Part shown: positions 43,040 through 52,760 of the stretch, piece after piece
How positions within the stretch are numbered: the stretch's first letter is position 1
Layout: every line of letters starts with the position of its first letter
NCBI GenBank assembly: GCA_026645415.1
Contig: JAPEVH010000014.1
Location: forward strand, 27,839-91,838
Reading direction: 5' to 3'
From: Candidatus Electronema sp.
GTDB taxonomy: Bacteria > Desulfobacterota > Desulfobulbia > Desulfobulbales > Desulfobulbaceae
DNA length: 64,000 nucleotides
Translations under genes and position numbers: made by a program
The notes under the pieces: generated by a model
What the model was told of the DNA's origin: nothing
Database searches by the model: none
The model's input: the letters and a program-made list of their open reading frames with translations, nothing else

Positions 43040-44968
43040 GTGCCTGTATTTTCTTTTGGCAGCCAGATGCGCACTTCTTTCTTGTTGCGGCCTCCGGCTG
43101 CCTTCTTTTTTTTCTGCACTCTTTTCTGCACGTTTGCCTCTGTGGCTTATGCAGAATTTCCTGTTCTTCTCCTCAGTCCAGCGCAAGCCGAGCAGCTCGC
43201 GCAAAGTCCGACTTGGCTCAAGCTCCTTCATTTTGATAAGGATGGTCAGCAGAGTGAAATCCTGAGTAAGGATTTTTTTCTCTCCCCTGAAGGTCATCAC
43301 AATGCTCAAGCTGAGTTGTTAGCCACCGTTGCCGCCTATACTGCGCCCTGGCCAGAAAATGGGGATAATCATGCTCGCTGTCGTTTTCCGGCTCGTTATT
43401 ACTGGCTTTCGCAACAAATCAATTTGCCAGATTACACACTTGCCCCGTCACAGTGCAAGACTTTTGTTCACTGGTCGCTGCCAAAAAAAGTCCAATCAAT
43501 TAGTCTCTTTTTGGTCAGCGGCTATCTTGGCAACCCAGCTTCAGTGTTTGGTCATGCTCTCCTCAAGCTCAACACAGGAGTGCGGGACGATCAGGCTGGA
43601 CTCTTTGATCTGACCGTCAGCTATGGAGCTTTGGTGCCAAAAGATGAGCCTATCTTACGCTATATTTTGTACGGGCTGGGTGGTGGCTATCAGGCTGGTT
43701 TCTCTGATCGTTATTTCTACACCCAAGATTTGGTCTATTCTCGCACTGAGTTTCGGGACATCTGGGACTATGAGCTGCATCTTTCTGATGCGCAACGAAC
43801 GCTGCTTATTCTGCATCTCTGGGAAATCTTGGGTAAGAAATTTACTTATTACTTTCTTGATGAAAACTGCGCTTATCGCCTAGCGGAACTGTTAGATCTC
43901 GTTCTTGATCAGCCAGTTTTAGAACATGCTAAACTCTGGTACGCCCCAGTAGAAATTTTTCATCGCCTTGAAGCTATTGACCATGCTGAAAAGGCAGCAG
44001 GACAAGCAGGGCTGATCAGCACAGTGCGTTTCATTCCCTCCGCCCAGCGACGACTACACCATCAGTTCAGCCTGCTGAAACCAGAAGAGCAAGAGGTCGC
44101 ACAAGCCGTTATCCAAAAAGGACCAGATACGATACAGGCCGAATTAACCGGGTTGAAGCAGGAACGACAGGCTGAGGTTTTGGATACCTTGCTGGCTTAT
44201 GCCAATTACCGGCTCACTGCCGAGCAACCTGCTCCGAGCGCAGCTACTAAAGCTCTAAAAAACAAGATCTTGCCTGCTCGTTTTCTCCTGCCAGCAAGTA
44301 GTAAGCCACGAGAAGAGCCACCTGCACTGGACTCGCCAGCAGTAGGCAATCGTCCGATGTTAACTGGCTTTGGCTTTGGTTATGAGGAAGAGCAAGGAGC
44401 GCATTTGCGCCTACGCTGGGCACCTTTTATTCAAGAAACTTTAGGGCGAAACAGTTTGGCAGGCGATGAATTGGCTGTCTTAGATACGAGTATTGGCTTA
44501 GGCGGCAACGAGGATGAACTCTTTTTGGATTATCTTGATGTAATCCGCATTCGCAAAATCAAAACCAGTACCTTTGCTGTTGAAGACGACAGCCCGTGGT
44601 CGTGGCAACTCCGCACTGGTATTGCTCAAGATCAGGACGATTATGATGCGCTGTTTGCTTTTGGAGTCGGGCGAGCATGGAAAATAGGCCAGCAACTCAC
44701 AGCGTATGTTATGACCGATGCTGCCGCGCACAGCTTGGAGCCGTATTTCCGCTTACGCCCCCATGCTGCGCTGCTAGCAGGACAAGGAAGCCTTAAAGGT
44801 CGTCTATTAGCCGGACTGGAAACGGCTGATTATCAGGGTGATGTAGTACCATTTTTGCGGGCGGAAATGCAGTGGAGCCTATCTGAGCAACTCTCTCTGT
44901 TTGCCGGACTGGAACAAAGAGAGGCAGAAAACAGCAACGTTTCGCTTGAGCTGAAGTGGTATTGGTAA
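43040..44968 (+). CDS. DUF4105 outer-envelope protein
   Basis: 642 residues; a start at the ATG 43067 (MRTSFLL) would give a more ordinary signal peptide ending VAYA. The central part (about 140-330) is a DUF4105 / Lnb N-terminal-like periplasmic domain, recognised from FLVSGYLGNPASVFGHALLK, LGGGYQAGFSDRYFY and YYFLDENCAYRLAELLD; it has an NlpC/P60-like Cys and His arrangement (FGHALL and ENCAYR). The C-terminal 200 residues have alternating hydrophobic strands (LRLRWAPFIQ, FLDYLDVIRI) and end in an aromatic residue, as expected of an outer-membrane barrel. Probably acts on lipoproteins or peptidoglycan. Confidence 0.8.
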   Translation: MPVFSFGSQMRTSFLLRPPAAFFFFCTLFCTFASVAYAEFPVLLLSPAQAEQLAQSPTWLKLLHFDKDGQQSEILSKDFFLSPEGHHNAQAELLATVAAYTAPWPENGDNHARCRFPARYYWLSQQINLPDYTLAPSQCKTFVHWSLPKKVQSISLFLVSGYLGNPASVFGHALLKLNTGVRDDQAGLFDLTVSYGALVPKDEPILRYILYGLGGGYQAGFSDRYFYTQDLVYSRTEFRDIWDYELHLSDAQRTLLILHLWEILGKKFTYYFLDENCAYRLAELLDLVLDQPVLEHAKLWYAPVEIFHRLEAIDHAEKAAGQAGLISTVRFIPSAQRRLHHQFSLLKPEEQEVAQAVIQKGPDTIQAELTGLKQERQAEVLDTLLAYANYRLTAEQPAPSAATKALKNKILPARFLLPASSKPREEPPALDSPAVGNRPMLTGFGFGYEEEQGAHLRLRWAPFIQETLGRNSLAGDELAVLDTSIGLGGNEDELFLDYLDVIRIRKIKTSTFAVEDDSPWSWQLRTGIAQDQDDYDALFAFGVGRAWKIGQQLTAYVMTDAAAHSLEPYFRLRPHAALLAGQGSLKGRLLAGLETADYQGDVVPFLRAEMQWSLSEQLSLFAGLEQREAENSNVSLELKWYW

Positions 44969-44970
44969 AT

Positions 44971-46056
44971 TCAGCCCTGCTCAGGAAACAGCTCTAGCAA
45001 TCCTTCTTTACTAGCCGCACAAACACCACGTTCAGTAATCAGGCCAGTAACAAGGCGAGCTGGAGTCACATCAAAGGCCAGATTGCTTGCCCGTGTCTGC
45101 TCTGGGGCAATACGCACTTTCTGGATACTGCCGTCTTCAGCCTGACCAAAAACAAAGAGCACTTCCTCTTCCGCTCGCTCCTCAATTGGAATCGCCATGC
45201 CGTCGGTTAAATCCCAATCAATCGTCGAGCTAGGGAGAGCCACATAAAAGGGAACCTTATTATCCGCAGCAGCCAAGGCTTTTAAATAGGTGCCAATCTT
45301 GTTGCAGACATCGCCGCTTGCCGTGGTGCGGTCACTGCCAACGATACAGAGATCAACCCGGCCCTGCCGCATGAGATGGCCGCCGCTGTTGTCTGCAATT
45401 AAACGATGCTCAATACCTGCTGCGGCCAATTCCCAAGCTGTAAGATGCGCACCTTGATTGCGCGGCCGAGTTTCATCTACCCAAACATGCAGAGGAATGC
45501 CTGCGGCCTGCGCTTTATAGATTGGAGCTAAGGCAGTGCCCCAGTCAACTGTGGCCAGCCAGCCAGCGTTGCAGTGAGTAAGGATATTGATTGGCCGTTT
45601 TTTGCGCTCATATTGTTCAGTAATCAAACGTAATCCCTGTTCACCAATAGCCTCGTTGAGCTGCACGTCTTCCTCACAGAGAGCTGCTGCCTCGCTGCGA
45701 GCTGCGGCTACGCGCTCTTTTGGCGGCAGAATAGCAAGTACGCTTCGCATTCGTTCCACAGCCCACCGCAGATTAACTGCTGTTGGTCTGGCTGCCAGTA
45801 ATTTTGTACAAACTGTCTCTAATCCTTTATCAGAGCTATCCTCTTGGAGACCAAGAAAAACACCCCAAGCAGCGGTTGCGCCAATCAAAGGAGCACCGCG
45901 TACCAGCATGTCTCGGATAGCTGTGACTGCATCATCTGCGCTCAGTAATTGAACAGTCTTGAATTGATGAGGCAGTCTGGTCTGGTCAATAATTCCAACA
46001 GTTTGACCATCTTTTTCCAGCCAGATGCTGCGCCATGCTTTACCGTTGATATACAT
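44971..46056 (-). CDS. mtnA: S-methyl-5-thioribose-1-phosphate isomerase
   Basis: 361 residues. Motifs [30 protein letters not shown] with the catalytic Cys, [20 protein letters not shown], and [19 protein letters not shown] with the catalytic Asp are all present. It converts methylthioribose-1-phosphate to methylthioribulose-1-phosphate in methionine salvage. No other mtn gene is in the window, and the convergent DUF4105 gene ends two bases away. Confidence 0.95.
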   Translation of the reverse strand: MYINGKAWRSIWLEKDGQTVGIIDQTRLPHQFKTVQLLSADDAVTAIRDMLVRGAPLIGATAAWGVFLGLQEDSSDKGLETVCTKLLAARPTAVNLRWAVERMRSVLAILPPKERVAAARSEAAALCEEDVQLNEAIGEQGLRLITEQYERKKRPINILTHCNAGWLATVDWGTALAPIYKAQAAGIPLHVWVDETRPRNQGAHLTAWELAAAGIEHRLIADNSGGHLMRQGRVDLCIVGSDRTTASGDVCNKIGTYLKALAAADNKVPFYVALPSSTIDWDLTDGMAIPIEERAEEEVLFVFGQAEDGSIQKVRIAPEQTRASNLAFDVTPARLVTGLITERGVCAASKEGLLELFPEQG

Positions 46057-46089
46057 AAGTCGTAATAGCTTTTAGCTTTGATAATAGGA

Positions 46090-46473
46090 TTAATCACGCA
46101 CGGTAATTCCAGGACATTCCTGTAATAGTTCCTTATAATTTTGTTTAAACTTTTCCCAAAATGGGAAGCTACGACACTGCTCTGGCCTGTTTGCATAGAT
46201 CGTGCAAGAGCAGAGGATTGAGTCAAAGAAGCAGCAGAAGTGTTCACCGTTAATGAGCCGCTCGCGCAAGGAAAGTCTGCCCTGTATCTGCCGCACGTAC
46301 TGTTGAGCAAATAGTGCTGTATCTATACCTTTTGCCGTGGCCATGTCTTTCAGTTCGGTCAAGCTAATCCAGACATAGCCACCCAAACCTCGACAACAGC
46401 GACCACCGCAAGAACGACAGGCTTGACTGTTGAACTGGAAGGGAAAAGAATGCTGTTCTATCATCATTGTCAC
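46090..46473 (-). CDS. YkgJ-family cysteine cluster protein
   Basis: 127 residues with the Zn/Fe-chelating cysteine pattern CRSCGGRCCRG at about 18-28, CCFFD and CSCTIYANRPEQCRSFPFW. YkgJ proteins coordinate metal through such clusters; a role in metal-centre delivery or oxidoreduction is proposed but not established. Upstream of mtnA on the same strand, 33 bases apart, so it may share a transcript. Confidence 0.88.
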   Translation of the reverse strand: MTMMIEQHSFPFQFNSQACRSCGGRCCRGLGGYVWISLTELKDMATAKGIDTALFAQQYVRQIQGRLSLRERLINGEHFCCFFDSILCSCTIYANRPEQCRSFPFWEKFKQNYKELLQECPGITVRD

Positions 46474-46591
46474 GCTGTTTATTTTGCATTTCAGGTTAAC
46501 TAATCTCAGCTAAACCTGCCACTGAATTTGTTGTGTAACTGAGCCGCTCATGTTATAACTGCGACATAGTTTATCAGTTCCTGCCAACCAG

Positions 46592-48442
46592 ATGCAACCG
46601 CAATCACCAATGGTTTCTCCTCGCTATTCTATTCGTTTCTTACTGAAACTCTCTCAGGCATTACCACTTACTCTGTTGTTGCTTTCAAGTAGTGGCTGCG
46701 CAGAAAATAAAACTGCTCCTGCTAACCACTTGCCTTTATCATCTAGCACCAGTGCTGCAACAGCGACTGTCCTCAGTAAAGAGGATGGCACTGATCGGAG
46801 CTGTAGCTATTTTTATTTTCTCTGGGGCCGCCATGCTGAATTAGAGGCAAAATATGATGCTGCCTTGGAAGCCTATGAAAAGGCACTGATCTGTGATCCT
46901 GATGCCAATTTTGTTATAAGCAAGCTACCGTCCTTGCTCGTGCGGATGAACCGCCGCAATGAGGCTGCTACTCGACTGCGGGATTATCTGCACAGTCATC
47001 CAGAAGAAGTTGGCGCACGAATGCAGCTTGCCCAGTTGCTCATTGATGAAGGAAAACTGCAAGAGGCTGCTGAACAGTACAGGCAAGCGCACGAACTGAA
47101 TCCTGAAGACACTGCCCCGTTGCTTCTTCTCAGTGAACTACATCTTTCTGAAAACAAGCCTGAGCAGGCCAAAGCAGCCTTGCAAGAAGTTTTGGCAAGA
47201 GACAATCGCTCCTATCCTGCGCACCTTTTGCTGGCTCGTCTCCTTGCTGCGGAGGGACAGCTTTCCCAATCTATTGACCATTATCAGCAGGCTTTTAGCC
47301 TCAACCCTTTAGAAGGGCTACAGTTAGAAATGGCTGAAGTGCTGATTCAGCAGAAAAAATATAGGCAAACCGCCAAGATCTACAAGGAACTCATTGCACA
47401 GGACGAGCAGAACGAGGACGCAAGAATTGGCCTGATTCATACTTATTTGCTTCAAAATAAAGAGCAAAAAGCAATGAAGGAGCTAAAGCGGCTCAAAGAA
47501 CTGACTGGTAATCCTGAGCAAGCTGAATTGACAGTTGTTAAACTCTATATCCGTTGGGAAGAGTATCATAAGGCTATTCGCTTATTGAAAGATATTTTGC
47601 GCAAAGAGAAAGACTTGTCTGAAGCTCGTTATCTGCTTGGTGCATTACAGTTTCAGCAGGAAAAATATAAGCAAGTTTTGAAAACCCTTGAGCAAATTAA
47701 CGCAGAGGCAGAGGAATATGAAGATGGTCTTAGTCTTCAAGTGCGCGTCCTGAAAGAGTTAGGGCGTGAGCAAGAGGCAATCCAAAGACTAGAGACGGCT
47801 TTAAAAGAACAAGATAACCAACTTAGCCCAGATGTTTGGCTACTTTTAGCTGGGATGTATCAGGACGCAGAGCAAGATACAGCGTGTTGTAAAACTTTTG
47901 TTCGTGCACTGACAGCATATCCTGATAATGAACAGATTCTCTATGCTTATGGTCTCTTTTTGGATGAGTCAGGCCAGAAAAAACAGGCATTGGCTATCAT
48001 GAAAAAGCTCCTCATTTTGAATGCTGATCATACCGGTGCATTGAACTATATTGGCTATAGGTGGGCAGAGAATAAGATAAATTTGAATCGCGCCTTTCTC
48101 TATTTAACTCGGGCCAAAGAATTGAAACCAGAGAATGCCTCTATTCATGACAGTCTTGGTTGGGTTTATTTCCAAATGGGTAGCCTTGCTGAGGCGGTAC
48201 AGAGTCTCAAAGAAGCAATTGCTATGGAGCCAGATGACCCTGCGGTTTACGAGCATTTAGCCGCTGCACAGGCTGCATCTGGGCACAGAGAAGCGGCCAA
48301 GGCTGCTTGGCAAAAGGCTTTGGATTTGTATAACAAGCAGGTAGCTGCGGCAAAAAGCAAGCGAAAGCGAGAGCAGGCAGAGAAAGGACGCAAGCGCGTT
48401 AAAGACAAATTAGCAGGTCTTCAGGATAAGGAGAAAAAATGA
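46592..48442 (+). CDS. TPR-repeat lipoprotein
   Basis: 616 residues. The signal sequence ends in a lipobox-like LLLSSSGC, so the Cys at about residue 36 may be lipidated. At least 12 TPR units follow (YDAALEAYEKALICDPD, LQEAAEQYRQAHELNPED, SLAEAVQSLKEAIAMEPDDP), ending in a Lys/Arg-rich helix. Probably an outer-membrane or periplasmic scaffold. Its stop overlaps the start of a second lipoprotein gene (ATGA), so both are made together. Confidence 0.88.
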   Translation: MQPQSPMVSPRYSIRFLLKLSQALPLTLLLLSSSGCAENKTAPANHLPLSSSTSAATATVLSKEDGTDRSCSYFYFLWGRHAELEAKYDAALEAYEKALICDPDANFVISKLPSLLVRMNRRNEAATRLRDYLHSHPEEVGARMQLAQLLIDEGKLQEAAEQYRQAHELNPEDTAPLLLLSELHLSENKPEQAKAALQEVLARDNRSYPAHLLLARLLAAEGQLSQSIDHYQQAFSLNPLEGLQLEMAEVLIQQKKYRQTAKIYKELIAQDEQNEDARIGLIHTYLLQNKEQKAMKELKRLKELTGNPEQAELTVVKLYIRWEEYHKAIRLLKDILRKEKDLSEARYLLGALQFQQEKYKQVLKTLEQINAEAEEYEDGLSLQVRVLKELGREQEAIQRLETALKEQDNQLSPDVWLLLAGMYQDAEQDTACCKTFVRALTAYPDNEQILYAYGLFLDESGQKKQALAIMKKLLILNADHTGALNYIGYRWAENKINLNRAFLYLTRAKELKPENASIHDSLGWVYFQMGSLAEAVQSLKEAIAMEPDDPAVYEHLAAAQAASGHREAAKAAWQKALDLYNKQVAAAKSKRKREQAEKGRKRVKDKLAGLQDKEKK

Positions 48443-49245
48443 GGTCGTCTTTAGTTATTATCTGTCTTGCTGCACTGCTACTAGGTGGCTGTGCGTCCAA
48501 AGCCCCGCAAACTGAGCAGCTTGGCGGAGTGGCCTTGGACGATGCTGCCGAGCGATTGAATCTCTTCCTTGCCCAGTCCTGTGTTGCTGCGGTAGATAGT
48601 GATGTCAATCTGAGCTGGTCAGCCTACGGTCAAGAGGAGACATACTCTGCTGAACTGCAAGCTGCTGCTCCGGCTTCACTCCGACTTGCCTTAAATGACC
48701 CCTTAGGCCGCCCTCTACTTCTATTGGCTACTGACGGCAAAACCTTTACCTTGGCAGATAATCGCAAAGCAGTCGGCTATACTGGGAGCACGGCTCTGCA
48801 TTTTATTCGACGATTTGTCCCTTCCTTTATCCCAACAAATGATCTCTTTCTGTGGTTAAGTGGCAGAGTTCGGCCAGAAACCATGCACCGCGCCGCCGCT
48901 CGTACAGATGCCAATGGCAGGATTTGGTGGCACGGCGGTTCCCCAGACGGTAAAACTGTCCATATTCTCGCCTTTGATAGGAAGAATCACCTGAGCCGCC
49001 ATCTGGTTGCCGATAAAAAAACAAATGAGATTCTTTTTGAAGCTGATTACAGTGGCTATCGTTCGAGCGATGAAGACTGTGCGTGGCCCGGTAAAATTAG
49101 CTTTAGTGGCAAAGCATTAGAGGCAGACTATACGATTGAATATGAGGAAATCGTGAGTTTTGATCCTATTGACAAGAAACAGTTTCAGATTACCATTCCT
49201 GCTCATTTCACGGTGAAGACTCTTCAAGAGTATCTTCAAGAGTAA
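48439..49245 (+). CDS. LolB/DUF4292-like lipoprotein
   Basis: 268 residues with a clear lipobox LLLGGC (Cys about 18). The mature domain, about 35-265, runs as long beta strands (LNLSWSAYGQEETYSAELQ, LRLALNDPLGRPLLLLAT, KQFQITIPAHFTVKTL) consistent with a LolB/DUF4292-type lipid-binding fold. Coupled by four-base overlap to the TPR lipoprotein. It may take lipoproteins to the outer membrane or act with the TPR protein; both are inferred. Confidence 0.75.
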   Translation: MRSSLVIICLAALLLGGCASKAPQTEQLGGVALDDAAERLNLFLAQSCVAAVDSDVNLSWSAYGQEETYSAELQAAAPASLRLALNDPLGRPLLLLATDGKTFTLADNRKAVGYTGSTALHFIRRFVPSFIPTNDLFLWLSGRVRPETMHRAAARTDANGRIWWHGGSPDGKTVHILAFDRKNHLSRHLVADKKTNEILFEADYSGYRSSDEDCAWPGKISFSGKALEADYTIEYEEIVSFDPIDKKQFQITIPAHFTVKTLQEYLQE

Positions 49246-49280
49246 GAGGTTGCTTGTCGAGCGTTGTGCCTGATCAGCTA

Positions 49281-50423
49281 TCAGTCCAATCGCTTCTTGA
49301 AGCGCAACGAGGCCACAGTCAGGCCGAAGGTAATCAAAGTTATTAGGCAACAGACATCATAGGGCATATTGATGAGCTGCGTGTCCCGCAAGACTACCCC
49401 ACGAATCAGGCGGATAAAATGGGTAGCTGGTAGGATCTCAGCAATATGCTGGGCCGGCTTCGGCATTCCCTCAAAGGGAAACATGAAGCCAGAGAGCAGG
49501 ACTGAGGGCAGAAGGATGAAAATGGTCATCTGCATGGATTGCAACTGGTTCTTGGCAATAGTGGAGATAACCAAGCCCAAGGTGAGGCTGGCAGTGATGA
49601 AGAGGAAGGTGGCCCCGGCGAGCTGAATGATGCTGCCAATGATTGGCACCTTGAAAATCAAATGGCCCAGACCGAGGATGATCGTGACTTGGACTGCGCC
49701 AATAAACATATAGGGAATGATCTTGCCCAGCATCAACTCAATAGGCCGCACCGGCGTGGTGATCAGCATCTCCATGTTGCCGCGTTCGCTTTCCCGGACA
49801 ATGGCCGCAGAGGTGAACATGATCATGGTCATAGTGAGGATGATGGCGACTATACCCGGCACCGTGTTGACGGCGGTGCGCTGCTCTGGGTTGTAGAGCA
49901 GGGTGGCCTCGAAGGTCGGCGGACTGCTAGGGACAGGCTGGCCCATGACTTCGGACAAGGGCATGGAACGCAGGCTTTTGATGGCTCCAGAAATCATGGT
50001 GTCTGAGCCGTCCACCAGCCACTGGCCGACTGGCCGTCCGGTTTGCCCGTCCGCAGCAGAGTTCTTGCCAAGGGCGGTGGGATGGCGCAGCAGTCGGCTG
50101 CCGAGGTCTTGCGGCAGGATCAAGACAGCCCGCACCAAGCCATCAGCAAGGGCTGCTTCTGCCTGCTGGACATCAAGGTATTGAGCGGTGAACTTGACCA
50201 CTTGGGTCGCGCTGACGGTCTGGGCCACTGCCCGGCTTAAGGCAGTACGGCTCTGATCAACCAAAGCTGCTGGGATGTTGCGGATGTTGGTGTTGATCGC
50301 ATAGCCAAAGAGCATAAGCTGAATGAAGGGGATCATCACTACCATGCCAAAGGTCATCCGGTCGCGGCGGAGCTGGCGCAACTCTTTGATGAAGATGGCG
50401 TAGATGCGCCGCAGCGATTTCAT
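49281..50423 (-). CDS. ABC-2 type transporter permease
   Basis: 380 residues of the YbhR/YhhJ type. One N-terminal helix (FGMVVMIPFIQLMLFGYAIN), a large extracytoplasmic domain, then five helices (IVAIILTMTMIMFTSAAIV, MFIGAVQVTIILGLGHLIF, LFITASLTLGLVISTI, ILLPSVLLSGFMFPF and MPYDVCCLITLITFGLTVASL). The motif PATHFIRLIRGVVLRDTQL is characteristic. No ATPase or membrane-fusion gene is adjacent upstream or downstream, so its partners must be elsewhere. Higher GC than its neighbours suggests a different history. Confidence 0.88.
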   Translation of the reverse strand: MKSLRRIYAIFIKELRQLRRDRMTFGMVVMIPFIQLMLFGYAINTNIRNIPAALVDQSRTALSRAVAQTVSATQVVKFTAQYLDVQQAEAALADGLVRAVLILPQDLGSRLLRHPTALGKNSAADGQTGRPVGQWLVDGSDTMISGAIKSLRSMPLSEVMGQPVPSSPPTFEATLLYNPEQRTAVNTVPGIVAIILTMTMIMFTSAAIVRESERGNMEMLITTPVRPIELMLGKIIPYMFIGAVQVTIILGLGHLIFKVPIIGSIIQLAGATFLFITASLTLGLVISTIAKNQLQSMQMTIFILLPSVLLSGFMFPFEGMPKPAQHIAEILPATHFIRLIRGVVLRDTQLINMPYDVCCLITLITFGLTVASLRFKKRLD

Positions 50424-50860
50424 GGCCGATTTCTGTCCCTACCTGTCCTTTGCCTGCCTGTATCTCCATCTCCAGAATATCCGTCCTCCTGCCGTGACAG
50501 CCGTCCGCGCTCTGGGAAATGAAGCGAAGTTTGCAGGATGTGGGCGTGGTCAGGGGGAGATGCTTGCCATAATGTCCTCCGAGGTGATAACTACCTAATC
50601 AGCCAGCATACGGAGCGTGACCCGACCTGTCAAGAGGAAAGACGGCAAACTCGAACGCATATACCTCCGAAAGAGTAACGTAGGTAAGTCCGAGGGACTT
50701 ACGTAGTTAAATTCTAAAGACTTATGTGTGTTGGTGGGAGTCTTAAACGTAGATGCGAATTTTTTTCAGACGGACGTTCGGGGGTGGAAGAGGCAGGAAG
50801 ATGAGACAGCCCGGATGCTGGAATCAGGGCTGCTGAATACTGGCCGTCACAAGACGGCCA
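50424..50860. other. Intergenic region with nested inverted repeats
   Basis: About 440 bases with no credible gene. GTAAGTCC-GAG-GGACTTAC (50684-50702) is a perfect 8-bp hairpin. A looser inverted pair (AAAGACTTA and GAGTCTTAAA) lies around 50715-50750. No ABC ATPase remnant was seen. It may be a non-coding RNA or an insertion scar. Confidence 0.5.
50841..50860. terminator. Hairpin after the RNase T2 gene
   Basis: TGGCCGTC-ACAA-GACGGCCA is a perfect 8-bp hairpin directly after the stop codon of the RNase T2 gene. No T run follows on the - strand. Confidence 0.6.
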
Positions 50861-51565
50861 TCATTTCTTTTTCGGACAGGATATCGGGTTGAAGCTCTTG
50901 TCCAAACAAATGCCGAACTCCTTTCCTGACTGATACAGCCATTTCTCCTTCAGCTCAGGATTATTCTCTTTCATCCAGTTCATCGCTGGTTTTGCCTTGA
51001 GATCAATAGGCGGCGTATTAAATCGGTTATACAGCTCAAGAGTTTTAGCAAAATACTCATCTGCTGTCTTGAAATCACAGGCACCGTGCTTCTCCCATTC
51101 GCCTTGCAAAAGTTTCGCCCCAGGACTCATGCACAAATACGGTTTGATCACATTAAAATCAAGCTGCGGCAGATCACCTTTGCAGAAACGAGGATGCCCC
51201 ATGTCCTTCTTATTTATGTATGCTGATTCTGATTCAGCCCAAAGCCCGTGAATCACCCAGCCAAATTTGTTTTCTGAAGCGCATTGGAAAGGTGCTTTCT
51301 TGAGCTTTTCCTTCTTGTTCATTTTTGCGCAGAAACTTGGTGAGTTGGAATAGACCAGCAAGAAGAAATCCGTCTTTACATCAGGCTTGGCACTATCTAT
51401 ATGCACATCCCAGCTTTTTTCTGGGAAATTATCTGGGATCACACAGCTTGATGCTGTTGTCGAAGCTGCTGCTGTAGTCTCTGGCAGCGGACTTGTCTCG
51501 CCCAGAGCTATAGTTGCACAAGCAATATTGATGCTTGCCAACAAAAATAATACTTTCTTATTCAT
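50861..51565 (-). CDS. RNase T2 family ribonuclease, secreted
   Basis: 234 residues with a signal peptide (MNKKVLFLLASINIACATIALG). Both catalytic signatures are present: CAS I as WVIHGLWAES and CAS II as GEWEKHGAC, with the catalytic His in each and a Lys next to the second. Several cysteines could form the fold's disulphides. RNase T2 enzymes cleave RNA through 2',3'-cyclic phosphates and act in the periplasm or outside the cell, for nutrient scavenging or toxicity. No immunity-like gene is adjacent. Confidence 0.92.
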   Translation of the reverse strand: MNKKVLFLLASINIACATIALGETSPLPETTAAASTTASSCVIPDNFPEKSWDVHIDSAKPDVKTDFFLLVYSNSPSFCAKMNKKEKLKKAPFQCASENKFGWVIHGLWAESESAYINKKDMGHPRFCKGDLPQLDFNVIKPYLCMSPGAKLLQGEWEKHGACDFKTADEYFAKTLELYNRFNTPPIDLKAKPAMNWMKENNPELKEKWLYQSGKEFGICLDKSFNPISCPKKK

Positions 51566-51595
51566 CGTTTCCCCCTTTCAATAAAAGGTCGTGGA

Positions 51596-52706
51596 TTAAG
51601 GTTGCCAGAGTAGAAATGCCTTGATAAACGGATCGAGACGGCCATCCAGCACTGCTTCCACATTACCAGCTTCCACACCAGTGCGATGATCTTTGATCAG
51701 CCGGTAGGGTTGGAGCACATAGGAGCGAATCTGACTGCCCCAAGCGATTTCCTTTTTCTCGCCGTGTAGACTGTCCTGCGCTTGCCGGTTCTCTTTCTGC
51801 TGTTTATCGTAGAGCTTGGACGTGAGCATCTTCATGGCCATGTCCTTGTTGCGATGCTGCGACCGTTCATTTTGGCACTGCACCACAATACCAGTTGGCA
51901 AATGGGTGATGCGGATGGCCGAGTCTGTTTTATTGACATGCTGCCCACCTGCGCCGCTGGCTCGATAGGTATCAATACGCAACTCTTTCTCGTTGATGTC
52001 TATTTCAATGGTGTCGTCTAGCTCTGGCAGCACCATGACCGAGGCAAAAGAGGTATGCCTACGACCTGAAGCATCAAAGGGCGATATTCGTACTAATCGG
52101 TGGATGCCAACCTCAGCGCGGGTGTACCCATAAGCATTCTTGCCTTTAATCAGCAGGGTAACCGATTTAACCCCAGCCTCATCACCGGGCAGATAGTCGA
52201 GCATATCCGCAGAAAAATCGTGCAATTCAGCCCAGCGTAAATACATACGGAGAAGCATGTCCACCCAGTCCTGCGCCTCGGTACCACCCGCACCGGCATG
52301 AACTGTCAGCAGGGCATTGCAACTATCATGCTCGCCGTCAAACATGCACTCCAGCTCCACAGTATCAACCTCTCTGCCGAGCCGCTCCAGAGAGGCTTCA
52401 ACTTCTTGCCGAGTATGCGCGTCATCTTCCTCAACAGCCATTTCAAAGAGCAGTTCTGCCTCTTCGATATGCTGATAATTGCGCTCCCAGCTTATAACTA
52501 TATCTTGGAGTTGACCAAGCTGCTTTTGCACCTTTTTCGCATGGGACTGATCATTCCAGAACTCCGGTTCCAGGGATTCTGATTCTAGTCGCTCTATGTC
52601 TAATTTCTTGCCATCTAAGTCAAAGATGCTCCTTCAGGACAAGCATTTTCTCCTTCAGCTCTTGAATCTTTTGGCGGGCCTCTGAAATCTCGGTTAGTTC
52701 AACCAT
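51596..52706 (-). CDS. prfB: Peptide chain release factor 2 (programmed +1 frameshift)
   Basis: Two frames make one protein. The first starts MVELTEISEARQKIQ (ATG at 52706) and meets UGA after 28 codons; a +1 shift there continues as DLDGKKLDIERLE to the end, giving about 369 residues, normal for RF2. The shifted frame has RISPFDASGRRHTSF (the SPF stop-codon recognition motif) and SGAGGQHVNKTDSA with GGQ. It recognises UGA and UAA. The ribosome site AAGGAG precedes the first ATG. It follows lnt by about 55 bases on the same strand. Confidence 0.95.
52619..52634 (-). promoter_or_regulatory. RF2 programmed frameshift site
   Basis: On the coding strand it reads AAGGAGCATCTTTGAC: an internal Shine-Dalgarno-like AAGGAG three bases before CTT-TGA-C. 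This is the canonical RF2 autoregulation signal. When RF2 is scarce, the ribosome slips +1 at CUU and bypasses UGA. Confidence 0.95.
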
Positions 52707-52760
52707 TGTGTTGTTCTCCTTTTGCACAGGGAATTTGTTTCGTAAATTCGGTTGTCTCAT

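Noticed and set aside
50424..50860. Remnant ABC ATPase gene upstream of the permease
   Set aside because: None of the frames shows Walker or signature motifs.
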